Assembly: GCA_039654915.1 (NCBI GenBank)
Contig: CM077597.1
Coordinates: 25,332,001-25,396,000, forward strand
Source: Aquilaria yunnanensis
Taxonomy: Eukaryota; Streptophyta; Magnoliopsida; Malvales; Thymelaeaceae
Length of the DNA stretch: 64,000 bases
Reading direction: 5' to 3'
Part shown: positions 35,391-45,099 of the stretch, piece by piece
How the letters are laid out: each line of letters begins with the position of its first letter
Numbering within the stretch: the first letter of the stretch is position 1
Notes under the pieces: generated by a model
The model's database searches: none
Seen by the model: only the letters and a program-made list of their open reading frames with translations
Told to the model about the DNA's origin: nothing
Made by a program: the position numbers and the translations under genes

Positions 35391-36148
35391 TTAATAACCA
35401 AATTTGATGGCTTTGGTGGCCTCCCTGCCCTCGGGCCCCCGAGGGGCTACTCCAGCGCCCTGCTGTTCTACGCTTGGGATTTCTTCGGCAGGGAGTTCCC
35501 ACTCTGGATCTACCTTCGCTCGGTCTCCCTCGTTGGTTTCAGCATTTTCCATTTCTGGGGTTTTGGCAATGAAGTCTACCAATGCCTGGGCTTTTATTGC
35601 CCTTCTAGACTCATACGTGATGTAGTATTCTCCGAGTTCGATGCACCATTTTGATAGTCTTCCCGAATGCTCTACTCTTTTTCATGACGTCGCGCAGGGG
35701 CGAGTCACTCCGGACAGTGATAGTCATGTCCTTGGAAGTAGAGTTGCAGCCTTTTGCCTGTAAGTACCAACGCGTATACGGCCTTTTGGCGCAATGGGTA
35801 TCTGACTTCGTTGCCGAGGAGACGGCAACTTTTCTTCGGGTGCAGAACTCCTTTGACGGGGAGGTAAGGGTCATCTTGACCCTGTTTTTCCCGTAGGTCG
35901 CGTTCCAAGGGGTATGTTTCCCGTCGAGGACTCCTCTCATTGTTCTCCGCTTCCCCCAAACTCCTGTGAGTTGACATGGGGCTCCTCTCCTGACGAGGTA
36001 CTGATGAGGCGGGCCTTCGGCCTGAATTTAAGTGCGGCCATCTTTGGTCTAACTGCTGCGTCATTTCAGCCACGACAGGGCATGGGAACTCGCGCAGGAA
36101 GGCCATGGTAATAGTCAAAGGACGTTCGTCCTCGGGCAGGGAAATCAC
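35391..36148 (-). pseudogene. RNase H remnant directly behind the leader (TatA)
   Basis: Minus-strand frames give GNEVRYPLRQKAVYALVLTG, KRLQLYFQGHD, and then VDFIAKTPEMENAE at 35391-35582. These match the Tat RNase H series 'lrGaE.RYp..EKl.lALv..aRrLrpYFq.h' and 'qaLaDFiaE'. Upstream toward the primer binding site at 36271 there is room for only about 120 bp beyond this frame, so gag, protease and RT have been deleted. TatB shows a homologous arrangement. Confidence 0.7.
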
Positions 36149-36255
36149 TGCTATAGTTGTTCAGCTGCCGGTTGGTCCTCTGGCACGGACGAGGACCTCA
36201 AAAGTCCCTTGTCCTTAGAACGCTGAGTTTCAACAACGGCGACCTGGGAGTGCTT

Positions 36256-36271
36256 CCCACAGACGGCGCCA
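36256..36271 (-). promoter_or_regulatory. Primer binding site of TatA
   Basis: The reverse complement reads TGGCGCCGTCTGTGGG, two bases inside the right LTR. A TGGCGCC start is common in Tat/Athila-type elements. The TatB counterpart is TGGCGCCGTATGTGGG. Confidence 0.85.
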
Positions 36272-36273
36272 AA

Positions 36274-37242
36274 TGGTGCGGACCTGCATCATTTCCACTG
36301 TGTGTAGCGGTGAGTGCGGCAGGGACTCCAAAAGGTGCAGGTAAGTCCTGACAGAAGGTGCTCTGTGTGGACCACCTGTGATGGCCGCAGCATCTTCGTG
36401 TGACGGACACGGTGAGGCCGAGAAGGACTTCCAGTGTGGGAGAGAGCCCGAAAGCGGGATTTCTGATGAGGACCTGCCTGAAACAGTCAGAAAATAGGGG
36501 TTAGGACGTCCCCGAAGTCTTTTTCCAGGGAGGAGCCTCCGACGCCCAAGTCAACGCTTTGAAAGGAGGGGAGGGAGTAGTGAGCATGAGGCACTCTTTC
36601 CTACCGTGTTTTTCTGGGGGTCGAGAAGAAAGAAGAGAGAGAGCCCCGGGCCGAGAGCCTCCCCCTAGTATATATAGGAGGAGGTGAGCCCTTCGGATTG
36701 TGACACGTGTATGGATGGATGGCGTCCGTACTTCTGGGCGTGGGGGCCCCTAGCCGCCTGCAGGCTCCTCGGGCCACAAGTTCCGACAAGCATAGCCCTA
36801 CGTGACAGGACGTAGGCAGTGTCGGCATGTCAGACTGCCTATGAGGGCGGCGTGTAGAGTGTGCGGGCGGAATGTTAGAGACTCCTTGATGGCTCCTACC
36901 GTACCTCTGAGGTCCCCTTGGTTGATGTCACCCTTCGGAGTTAAGGGACTTTTCCCGGAGTCAGACTGTTACTTTGGGGTATTCCCTGGCTCTGAAGTTA
37001 GTCCGATCGTCCTCCCGAGAGAGGCGATATACTAGTTTCCCGAGGTTGATACTGGCAGACTACCGAGGTCGTGTACCTCAGGTGTCAGTATCATCTCCTT
37101 TTCGGGGTCCTACCGAGGTCGTGTACCTCAGGTGTCTGGCTCCCTCCTTTCCGGGGTCCTACCGAGGTCGTGTACCTCAGGTGTCTGGTTCCCTCATCTC
37201 CGGGGTCCTTAGTTGACCAGGGTGATAGCACTTCGGCTATCA
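36274..37242 (-). repeat. 5' LTR of TatA
   Basis: TGGTGCGGACCTGCATC to CTTCGGCTATCA, 969 bp. It has TATATATAGG near 36669-36678 (readable on both strands) and a well-preserved 48-bp triplet at about 37060-37208. The right end forms an imperfect palindrome (GTGATAG...CTATCA). Confidence 0.9.
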
Positions 37243-37247
37243 TTATT
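37243..37247. repeat. Target site duplication TTATT, right copy (TatA)
   Basis: Matches 29610-29614. Confidence 0.9.
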
Positions 37248-37407
37248 ATTTGATAAAAAATTTTAAAACATTATTTTTAAAAACTACAAGTTTTGTAGTT
37301 GCTAAATATGTTCCTTTTAAAAAAATTAGTAAATAATAATATAAATAAATTTAAGTCAAACTTAAATTAGAAAACTAAAATTGAGCGAAGAATTGAAAGA
37401 GATGGAG
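37243..37407. mobile_element. Stowaway-like MITE, right arm
   Basis: The right arm ends GAAAGAGATGGAG before TA (37408-37409), mirroring the left arm end at 29543. AATAATATAAATAAATTTAAG here is the inverted partner of the left arm. Confidence 0.75.
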
Positions 37408-37409
37408 TA

Positions 37410-37800
37410 CAAAATTGTTAATCTAATTTAATGGATTTCATTTGATAGGGATAAGAACAAAAGGAAACAACTAATAATATGCTAACAATTGAAATAACAT
37501 AATAGTTAAAACTTAGGAACTGCACATAAAATTAGTAGCAGAGGGAGTGGGGATCAGGAATTTCGGGCTCCCCAAAAATTCTTACAAGTTATATATATAT
37601 ATTACTTATGTATATATGTAAAAATAAAATTTTAAAAACTTCATTATCTCACCTTTGGTCCACTTGTCTTTTAAAATTTTTAAAATGAAGTCTGATTGCT
37701 TAACCACCGATCCACAAAATTTATTTGGTCGTAAAGGAGAAAAACCAAAAGAGAAGAAAAAGAAGAAGACTCCTTGCACTTGCTAGGTTAGTACATAGGA
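37410..37800. other. Spacer upstream of the host-type gene, no gene seen
   Basis: AT-rich, with a short (TA)n stretch near 37591-37601. No coding or RNA signal was recognised. The gene's promoter lies at its right end. Confidence 0.4.
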
Positions 37801-37821
37801 ACTATCCGGTCGTACTTCTCC

Positions 37822-37827
37822 TATAAA
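37822..37827 (+). promoter_or_regulatory. TATA box of the 37900 gene
   Basis: TATAAA in 'cttctcctataaagccaagg', 73 bp before the ATG. That leaves a 5' leader of roughly 45 nt, typical for a plant gene. Confidence 0.65.
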
Positions 37828-37899
37828 GCCAAGGGTTCACGCTGTGAGATCGTACCTGCAGGAGCAAGATAGATAACTGAAGAAGGAGCTGATAACTAA

Positions 37900-39775
37900 A
37901 TGGCAGACGAAGGACTTGTGCAGCTGAACAAGGAGCAGCTTCTGCGGCTTTCGGAGATCTTACACGACCTGGAATTCGAGCAAATTCGTCAGATTCCGTT
38001 CGACAGTGAGCCGGAGCGCCTCAGGCACTTCGACGCCTGCAACAACAGCCACGAGACCATCCAGCGCCTTCTCGAATCGGGTCCCGATCTGGGGAAAAAA
38101 CATGGAATCGATGAGAGGTTGTACGAAGTCTGGCACCTCATATGGGAGTTCCTAAAGGGCGCCATCAATTTCGGTCTCCAGGCCGTCCGCAGCTACTCCG
38201 TGCGAGTCGAGTTCCTCGGAAAGTTGGCCGCCCACTCCGACGAGAGCTTCGAAGTGCTGAAGATGATAGACCCAGAGGACCAGGCTGCTGTCCGCCGCGT
38301 CACCAAGGACACCCAGAAGTTTAAGGAGGCCATCGACGACTTAGCACCGAAGCTTAGTCTCCAGGGCTTTCTCCGAAGAGCTCTAGGACAAAGGGATCGG
38401 GTACCGCCAGCTTATCGAAAGGTACATTAACTTGTTCCTTCTACAATTATTTTGCAAATAAAATTGAAAAATCATCCACTTCTTGGAACTAATTTAATTA
38501 GGTAAAAGGACAACCTTATTGTCTCATAAGAGTCTTTTGCTCCTCAAACATTTCAATAATCAACCATTCACACCCATCAAAAGAAGCCCCAAACAATTTG
38601 TTAACTTTGTTGATCCCTATCTTCACCTGAGAAGATTGTGTCATACCTTGTCATACTGTAAGGTCCTTTAGACCTGATGTACCTTTTGCAGCATCCATCG
38701 CTCAGCAAGACAACCTATTATTCCTTTCAAAACTCTCCTTAACACAATTTGTGGCCCGTTCAAATTGTTATCAAACTAAATTTAAACAAAATTTCAAACT
38801 GGATATAAAATTCAAACAAAACTTGATTTCCTTATTACTTGACTCATCTCTGTTTGACTTCAAATTTTCCCCTTAATTTAAGCGAATAGCATAACTTGAA
38901 CGCAAACTCAATCCATTAAAAACTTGTTTATACTTGTTCAGATTATTTTTAATTCAAATATGAACAAAATTTCATGCTTGATAGATATTTCAAGCTACAC
39001 ATGATTAGCCCAATACTCAACTTAGCTCGTCTAAACTTGTTTTCAGACCTACTTTTTGAAAAGTTCATTAACAAATTACAAATACTGCCTTCATTTCGAG
39101 ATCATCAGAATATTTAAGTTTCACGTGAATATTAAGAAAGATGGAGAAAAAAATGAAATTATTTTTCCAAAGTTAATATGAAAAAATAATTTATTAAAAT
39201 ACAAAAAATTAATCGATTTGTCGAGAATTAGGTACATGGAGAAGCGTGGAATGGAGGGGACATTCGAGGACCTAAGCCAGGCAGAAAAGTACATGTTGAG
39301 CCAGGAAATAGTTATCGACTCCAACCGCGGCAGCGAGATAATAGATGAAGCTTTCGCTAGTGCCTGGAAGGAATTGGTTGTAGGGTTCACGCTCTTGGCT
39401 TTCGTGGTGGCAATTACAGTGTGCGACATTCTCCTCGACCCAAGCACACCGGTGATGGTGCGAATGGCGAAAACCGTCAAGGACTTCGCCGCTAGCATAA
39501 CTGGCTCGACTTTGGGGCATATGGTCGAACACGCCATGAAGAGGACGGCCTGGGCTGCGTTGCTAGCTGAGGAGGCCGTCGTTGACATCTTTGCAATTGC
39601 CAGAATGGTTATAGGCATTGGGATAGGTTTCGTGTTGGGCATAATTGGTGAATTTCTAATTGATGCCATCTTCAGCTCCGGCAGGAAGCACCACCAAGGC
39701 GTTGGCCAAGCTCCTGCTTACTTCGCACCCCTCCCAGATGGCGAAGCGTTGGCTCGTGAAATAATAGCTAATTAA
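37900..39775 (+). CDS. Two-exon host-type gene, unknown membrane-associated protein, with an apparent 1-nt frameshift
   Basis: Exon 1 is 37900-38421 (ATG in 'aactaaATGGCAG') and exon 2 is 39232-39775, split by an 810-nt GT-AG intron (cgaaag|gtacat ... gaattag|gtacatgg). Exon 1 encodes a charged, helical region (residues 1-160) starting MADEGLVQLNKEQLLRLSEI. Exon 2 starts YMEKRGMEGTFEDLSQ and has two strongly hydrophobic stretches, ELVVGFTLLAFVVAITVC and MVIGIGIGFVLGIIGEFLID. The exons join in frame only if one G of the GGG at 38393-38395 is dropped; otherwise exon 1 reads to a stop at 38430. Exons are far more GC-rich than the surroundings. I do not recognise the family. It is the only gene here without transposon motifs. 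It may be a recent pseudogene, or the extra G may be a sequencing error. Confidence 0.6.
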
Positions 39776-39816
39776 ATATCCATTAAGAAATCTTTTATTA
39801 CCTCGTAGCCAGCATA

Positions 39817-39822
39817 AATAAA
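39817..39822 (+). terminator. Poly(A) signal of the 37900 gene
   Basis: AATAAA lies 42 nt after the stop codon, within 'gcataaataaaaagtac'. Confidence 0.6.
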
Positions 39823-39829
39823 AAGTACT

Positions 39830-40316
39830 TTACGTAAGAGTTGTGGATAAGCAAGACTTGCCCTATGCATGTGATAGTTTATGGAAAGTTGTGCAATTTT
39901 TTATGTAAATGTAAGAGCTCTGAGTTGTCAATGAGTTATTGCAACACTTGTTTTGAGCATATGATAGCTCAAGGAATGTTGTGTAATTTTGATGCAAATA
40001 TCAGAGCTTTGAGTTATTTATTTATTTTAATCAAAATGGCATAAAGAAAGAGCCAAGGAAGAAGAGACATTGCAGTGTGGTAAGCTAACAGTACTTTCTC
40101 TCTAAGATAGGGGTAAAAGTAAATGGCTTGAACCTCAAAACCTGAGTCAAAATATAGGGTTAGAGTCGGATCAGAAAATTGGGTCAACCTGAACCTGAAC
40201 TGATCATAAGTGATAGAAATCGGGTTGAATCGGATCCAAACCGATATAACCCGAGGTAATCTCAAATATGTATTGAAACCCAATTACCCAGCCCAACCTA
40301 GATGGCCCACAACAAG
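39830..40316. other. Spacer downstream of the host-type gene, no gene seen
   Basis: The first half contains two diverged copies of a block of about 120 bp ('catgtgatagtttatggaaagttgtgcaattttt' near 39868, partner near 39957, each followed by 'gagctctgagtt' or 'gagctttgagtt'). The second half is rich in 'acccgaa/gggtt' motifs. No coding potential was seen. Confidence 0.4.
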
Positions 40317-40321
40317 CTAAC
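40317..40321. repeat. Target site duplication CTAAC, left copy (TatB)
   Basis: CTAAC precedes the left LTR; the partner is at 47975-47979. Confidence 0.85.
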
Positions 40322-41413
40322 TGATGCCGTCGCTCGGGCGAGGTCGGGCATCCGATGCGGTCCGGTTAGGCGGAGCTCAGCATCTCCACTGTGTGAAGTG
40401 GTTAAGGCAGCAGGGGGACCCGAAGGTGTTGGCGGGTTGCGGAGGACCGGTGTCCTGGGTGGATCACCTTGGGTACCGGCCGGCAGCTTCTGAGCCTCAC
40501 GGCAAGAGACGGGGAGAACCTCTGGCATGAGAGAGAGCCCGGATGGGAGATCCATCAGGGAAACCTGGCTGAAACACTCAGAAAGCAAAGGTTAGGAGGC
40601 CCCCGGGGTGGTGATAAACACAAAGGACGCTTGCCTGGCGTAGATCCTTCTGGGGGCTCAAGGGAGAGTATTCGGGCGGAGAGAGGAGATCGTCCTCCAT
40701 TTTTCAGGCCTCTCTATCCCCTTTTCTCTCCGGAGGAGAGCTGAGCCCCCCCCCCCCCCCCCCCCCCCCCCCGGGGTGGTTTTTTTTCTCTTCCCCCAAT
40801 TTTTTTTCCCTTTTTGCTTGTTGTCATTTCCTTTTGTATAAAAGGAAGGGGATGACCCCTTCAGATGATGACACATTTTCGGCACGTGTATGGTCAGATG
40901 ATGTTCGTACTTCTAGGCATAGAGGTCCCCAGTCGTCTGCAGGCTCCTCGGGCTACGAGCCATAGTGGGTATAGCCCGGTGTGACAGGACGCTGGACTGC
41001 GACGGCGTGCTAGAGTTGTGTCTGAGACGTGTGTGAGTGGAGTGTCAGAGACTCCTTAATGGCTCTTAATGGCCCATGCCATACAACCGGGGTCCCTACG
41101 GTTGATGTCTCACTTCTGAGTGAGGGGCCTTCTCCCGGAGCCAGTCTGGCATTTCGTTGTTTCCGTCTTCGGGGAGCTTTCTCCTGTAGAGGGTGCTTGG
41201 GCCTTTTCCCCCGAAGAAGGTTCAGCCGTCTTCCCGAAGGAGACTACGTGCTGGTTTCCCGAAGTTTTCCTTTGGCGTGCCACCGAGGTCACGTGCCTCA
41301 GGTGCACAACTTCCTTCACTCCGGAGTCCTTTCCAAGGCCGTACGCCTCGAGTGTTTGGCTCCTTCTTTCCTATGGTCGATAGGCGGTTAGTGTGATAAC
41401 ACTTTGGCCATCA
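40322..41413 (-). repeat. 3' LTR of TatB
   Basis: TGATGCCGTCGCTCGGG to TTTGGCCATCA, 1092 bp. It carries TATAAAAGG near 40837, a C27 run (40746-40772) and lacks about 55 bp present in its partner after 47130. Confidence 0.88.
40746..40772. repeat. Homopolymer run of 27 C
   Basis: An uninterrupted C run in the 3' LTR. The equivalent site in the other LTR (47322-47331) has 10 C. It is followed by a T8 run and a pyrimidine-rich stretch. Confidence 0.9.
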
Positions 41414-41427
41414 CATGCCCCCCTTGG
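41414..41427 (-). promoter_or_regulatory. Polypurine tract of TatB
   Basis: The minus strand reads CCAAGGGGGGCATG directly before LTR start TGATGGCC. It is the same tract as in TatA. Confidence 0.8.
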
Positions 41428-41946
41428 AAAGTCGAAGTGGAGACTTCGGCAAGTAGTTCTTTTGGTGTCTGTCTATCGCTCAAATGGTAGTTTTGACAGG
41501 ACGACGTTGTGGACTCCCGGAGGTCCATGTGATAACATGTCCGTTTTCGGTCGAACAGGGCGGCGCGGACCCTTGAACCCCTGACCTTTCGGATTCATGC
41601 TCGGAGTATGACGCCGGTCGGGGAGGCACTTTACCTTTCAGGTGGTAAGCCCTGTTCGGACAGGTGTCTTCTGTTTGTCCTTCGGTGCTCTCGAGACTCC
41701 CAACTTGTTCATTTTTCCCGCCACGAGGAAGTGGACCAACGCATCTTGAAACTAGGTGTGTCAGCCTCGAGCGTTGTGCCCGGGTTTTCTGGATGTCAGA
41801 GAACGTGTCTTTTTTCTTTGTGATGAGTGACACGTGGTAGGCATCTGCTGGGACGGGCGCGTCTTTTCGTGCGTAAAGGGCACTTATGGCAACGCTTCGC
41901 TTTGCGCAGCATTTATGATGCCCTTTTGGCTACCCTTTTCCCGATC

Positions 41947-41956
41947 TATATATAGG
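41947..41956 (+). promoter_or_regulatory. TATA box of the antisense gene (TatB)
   Basis: TATATATAGG, about 247 bp upstream of the ATG at 42203 and at the same relative place as in TatA. Confidence 0.7.
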
Positions 41957-42202
41957 CCTCCTTCTGTCATACTCTTCATTTGTTTCTTTGCTCTCGTTTG
42001 CTTTCTGAGCCTTTTTTTTTTCGCTTTTGCGGCGGTTTTAGCGGCGGAGCGATTTCCGATAATCTTTCACGACGGCGTCCTCAAACCCAGATTTCGGCAA
42101 AACTTTTGGTGGGTTTTGACTTCTAGAGTCCCTTCGATTTCTGCCTTTCTTTTGGCTTCCCGAAGTCATTTTTCCTCTTTCCGAAATTGTTTTCAACCAA
42201 CC

Positions 42203-44708
42203 ATGCCTATTCCCGAGAGCTGGCAACCTCTTTTGTCTCACCCTTGTTGCACAACTCCTGAAAAATTAGAAAAATGGAAGACCAAATTTTTCCTTCGTTC
42301 TTATGCCATCACAAGGTTACCTCGCCTTGGCCAATTTTTCTTTTCAAACCGGGGTGACGAGGTTACCGTTTTTCGAGCCCAACTGAAGGCCGGACTTCAA
42401 TTTCCTCCCGTGAAGATGATTTGTGGCTTTTTCCGATTCCATGGCATAGCCGTGAATCAGCTTCCTCCCAATCCTTTTTGTTATTTCAACGCTTTTCTCT
42501 GCATGTGCGGGGTCTTCAGGGTTGAACCCCATCATATCCTGTTCATGCAGTACTACAAGCTCTATCCGATTCCGAAGGTTGGCTTTTATTTTATGCTACC
42601 TCGGGGATCTGGGAGCAAGAAATTTATGTTCACCTTCGCTACCAAAGATAGTTGGCGAGGGTGGCAAAGAAAGTTCTTCTTCCTAAGGGTGGCGAAGGCC
42701 TGGTCGCACGTCCCGACCAAGTGGGCTCGGGGAGAGCTGGAGGCGGACGTCACTGACCCCAGGCAACTGCTAAATCCTGAGTTGGCGGCGAGTTTTGGGG
42801 ACTTTGACAGACGAATCCATGCTATCGCCGACTGGGATGCCAAGGTTCCTCCACGTTCCCTCTACCCTTTCCCAGTCATGTGGAAGCTCATGACCGAGGA
42901 TGTCCTTCGGGAACTAGGGGTGGTTACGAAGCACAAAACGGATCTCGGCATGCCAGCTCCTGCTACCGAGGGGAAGAGTTCTTGGTTGGTGCAGCTCCTT
43001 CGGAGCGAGCTCACTTTTGAAGCCTTTTCTGAAAGTAAGTTTCTTTCAAAGTTTTTCAGCATAAGCGCGTGTGGACTTGCACTGATTTTTTCCCTCTTTT
43101 TCAGAGATGGGCGACGATTCTGCCGCCTACTATAGGTCTCTTTGCCTCGGGCAGGCCGAGAAGCGAGAACAAACGAGGAAGAAGCACAAGGCTTCTGGGA
43201 GTGGATCATCTTCCGCCAAGAAGACCAAGAAGGACGCCCTTCTTCCCCCCTTGGAGGTTACTCCGGAAGTCGTTGAAGTTAAAGCGACTTCCGCTAATGC
43301 AGCCGATGTCATTGCGACTTCAGCCGAGGTCGCAACTTTATCCCAGCCTGAGACTCCAGGGGGGGTTCTGGCCGAGGTGGCCATTCCTGCACTTTCGAGT
43401 CCCACCACGTCGGCGGATATATTGGGCTCTTCGGAGGGTCCTGTTGCTGAAGAGTTAGAAAGGCACCGAAGAGCCAAGGGCAAGCACGTTCCTGCCGACG
43501 TGGAAAAGGTCGGTGACTCTGATGATGACTGTGCCGAGGTCGCGCCAGGTTTGTTTATCCTTTTCCTGCAATTACTCACAGACTAAACACTTTTTCATAA
43601 TCAAGGAAGTTTTACCTGATTAGATGGATGTTTATTTTTGCAGTGGATGTGGCGCCCTTGGCTTGGAAGATTGAGCACACCCGAAGGCGGCATCTTCGGG
43701 ATTCCCATGTCCCGCAGGACAAAGTCCCGAGGGAGCCGTTCTGGTCTTTCATGGAGGACATGAATCTGTTCTCCGAGGACTGCCGGGAGATGGCTCCCCA
43801 AATGGCGAGGGGCGCACTCACTCAAGCATCCTTCAAAGCAGTTGTTGAGGAGTGTGCCTCCGAGGATGCCCTTGCTGCAAAAGTTTCCAAGCATGCTGCT
43901 CAGGTAACTCTTCAGCCTCTTTACTTTTCCTTCCCACTTTTTGTCTAAGTGTTTTTGTCTTTTTCTTGCGAATTTCACTAAGTACCTTCTCTTTTTGCAG
44001 CTTCTGGGGTATAACGGATACCTCCGAGCTTGGGCAGCAAAGCAGTCTTCGGTCCGAGCTTGGGCCGAAGAAAAGTTGGAGAAGGCCAAAGTCTTCTGCG
44101 CCAATTCGGTGTTAACGAACACCAACTTGAGCCAAATATGCAAGGGGGAGATTGCTAAACTTCGAGAGGAGTTCTTGAAGGGCCATGAAGAGCTCTTGAA
44201 GGACTTTTCCATGAAGATGTCTGACCTTGGCAGCAAACTGGCCAGCCTGACTTTGGCCAATGAGGTCCTTCAAAAGGAAAAAGAAGGGGAGTGTGCCCTC
44301 CTGACCAAGGCAATGGCTGAAAATGCTGAACTTCGGGCCAAGGTCGAATTGCTGAAGGAGAGTTCAGAGAAGGAGAAGAAGACTGAGGAGCTGGAGGAGG
44401 AGATTTATGGGCTTCAGAAAGAGGTTGCTGATCTTAAGCATGAAGCGAACGAGCTAGATGTTGAAAGAAACAAAGCCATTCAGACGTCCAAGGTTGCTTT
44501 TCAGGACGGCTTCTGCTTAGCTCGTTACCAGTTCCTGAAGAAGTATCCCGACCTCGATCCTTCGTTTCTGGCTGCCCTAGATATTCCCAAAGGACCTTGG
44601 TGGATGTGGTCAAGATCCGAATTCCTGAACCTATGTCCTCCTTCGGCAATGAAGGCGCCGGCGAAGGGTTCGGGATCCGGAGCTTCCCACGACGCCGAGT
44701 TCTCTTAG
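42203..44708 (+). CDS. Antisense, four-exon gene carried by TatB (747 codons, intact)
   Basis: Exons are 42203-43034, 43105-43548, 43644-43903 and 44001-44708. The three introns (70, 95 and 97 nt) have GT...AG ends and pyrimidine-rich acceptors, and the joins keep the frame with no stop. Residues 1-277: a compact domain with FRAQLKAGLQFPPVKMIC, HGIAVNQLPPNPFCYFNAF and DSWRGWQRKFFF, resembling the Pfam 'putative gypsy type transposon' family. About 278-425: an Ala/Thr/Pro/Ser-rich linker with a basic KKHKAS...SAKKTKK stretch that could be a nuclear signal. About 426-512: a conserved block (REPFWSFMEDMNLFSEDCRE). 513-747: a long Glu/Lys/Leu coiled coil. It lies opposite to the element's sense strand, downstream of pol, with its own TATA box. 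Function unknown. About 80% of exon 1 residues match TatA by eye. Confidence 0.8.
43035..43104 (+). other. Intron 1 of the TatB antisense gene
   Basis: 70 nt, donor gaaa|gtaagt, acceptor ttttcag|ag, phase 1. The TatA intron at 32071-32142 has the same boundaries. Confidence 0.75.
43549..43643 (+). other. Intron 2 of the TatB antisense gene
   Basis: 95 nt, donor ccag|gtttgt, acceptor tttgcag|tg, phase 1. The TatA counterpart is 32622-32703. Confidence 0.7.
43904..44000 (+). other. Intron 3 of the TatB antisense gene
   Basis: 97 nt, donor ctcag|gtaact, acceptor tttgcag|ct, phase 0. The TatA counterpart is 32964-33066. Confidence 0.7.
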
Positions 44709-45099
44709 AGACTCTAGGGCCTTTGCCATTTTCTCCTTCTTTGTACTTTTCTTCTTGTACTCTCCTCTTTGTATATGGACCTCCTTCAATGAATTTTTCC
44801 TTCATGAATTTGGCTAAGTCTTTTTGAGCATTTTTTGCTTCCCAATCGTCCCAACCATTTTCGGTCAAGGGACTTCGGTACTTTTCCCAATTGTCTTGAC
44901 CAGTTTTGGTCAAGGGACTTTGGTACTTCTTTGCTCGTTTCACCGGCCATGTTCGGTAGACTTCACCTCTTTTGGGTTTATAACCCAACTGACTTTGGTA
45001 GGAATAGGGGACTTTCGGGAGTCCATGCCTTAACTCCGTTCGGCAAACATTTCCATATAGGAAAAACTTTCTGTACTTAGACAAATCTCTGGCTTGCAC

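Larger units (their letters stand above)
29615..37242 (-). mobile_element. TatA: non-autonomous Tat-like Ty3/gypsy element with an antisense gene
   Basis: The 7.6-kb element has LTRs at 29615-30553 and 36274-37242, target duplication TTATT, a TGGCGCC-type primer binding site beside the right LTR and a purine tract beside the left LTR, so its sense strand is minus. Minus-strand coding is limited to RNase H and integrase remnants (34186-36148). Gag, protease and RT are absent. Between integrase and the 3' LTR, on the plus strand, lies a four-exon gene (30968-33785), now broken. The same architecture is found in TatB (40322-47974). Extra ORFs in this position, including antisense ones, are known in Tat-lineage elements; the spliced structure in a gag-less element is the unusual part. 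Confidence 0.9.

Noticed and set aside
35247..35654. Plus-strand frame of 135 codons in TatA
   Set aside because: It is the complement of the RNase H/integrase remnant, which carries the recognisable motifs on the minus strand.
36669..36678. Using the LTR TATA box to orient TatA as plus
   Set aside because: TATATATA reads on both strands. The primer binding site, purine tract and RNase H-integrase order all indicate minus.
39121..39669. Minus-strand frame of 182 codons opposite exon 2 of the 37900 gene
   Set aside because: It is a shadow of the GC-rich exon. Plus-strand splice acceptor, stop and poly(A) signal fit the sense reading.
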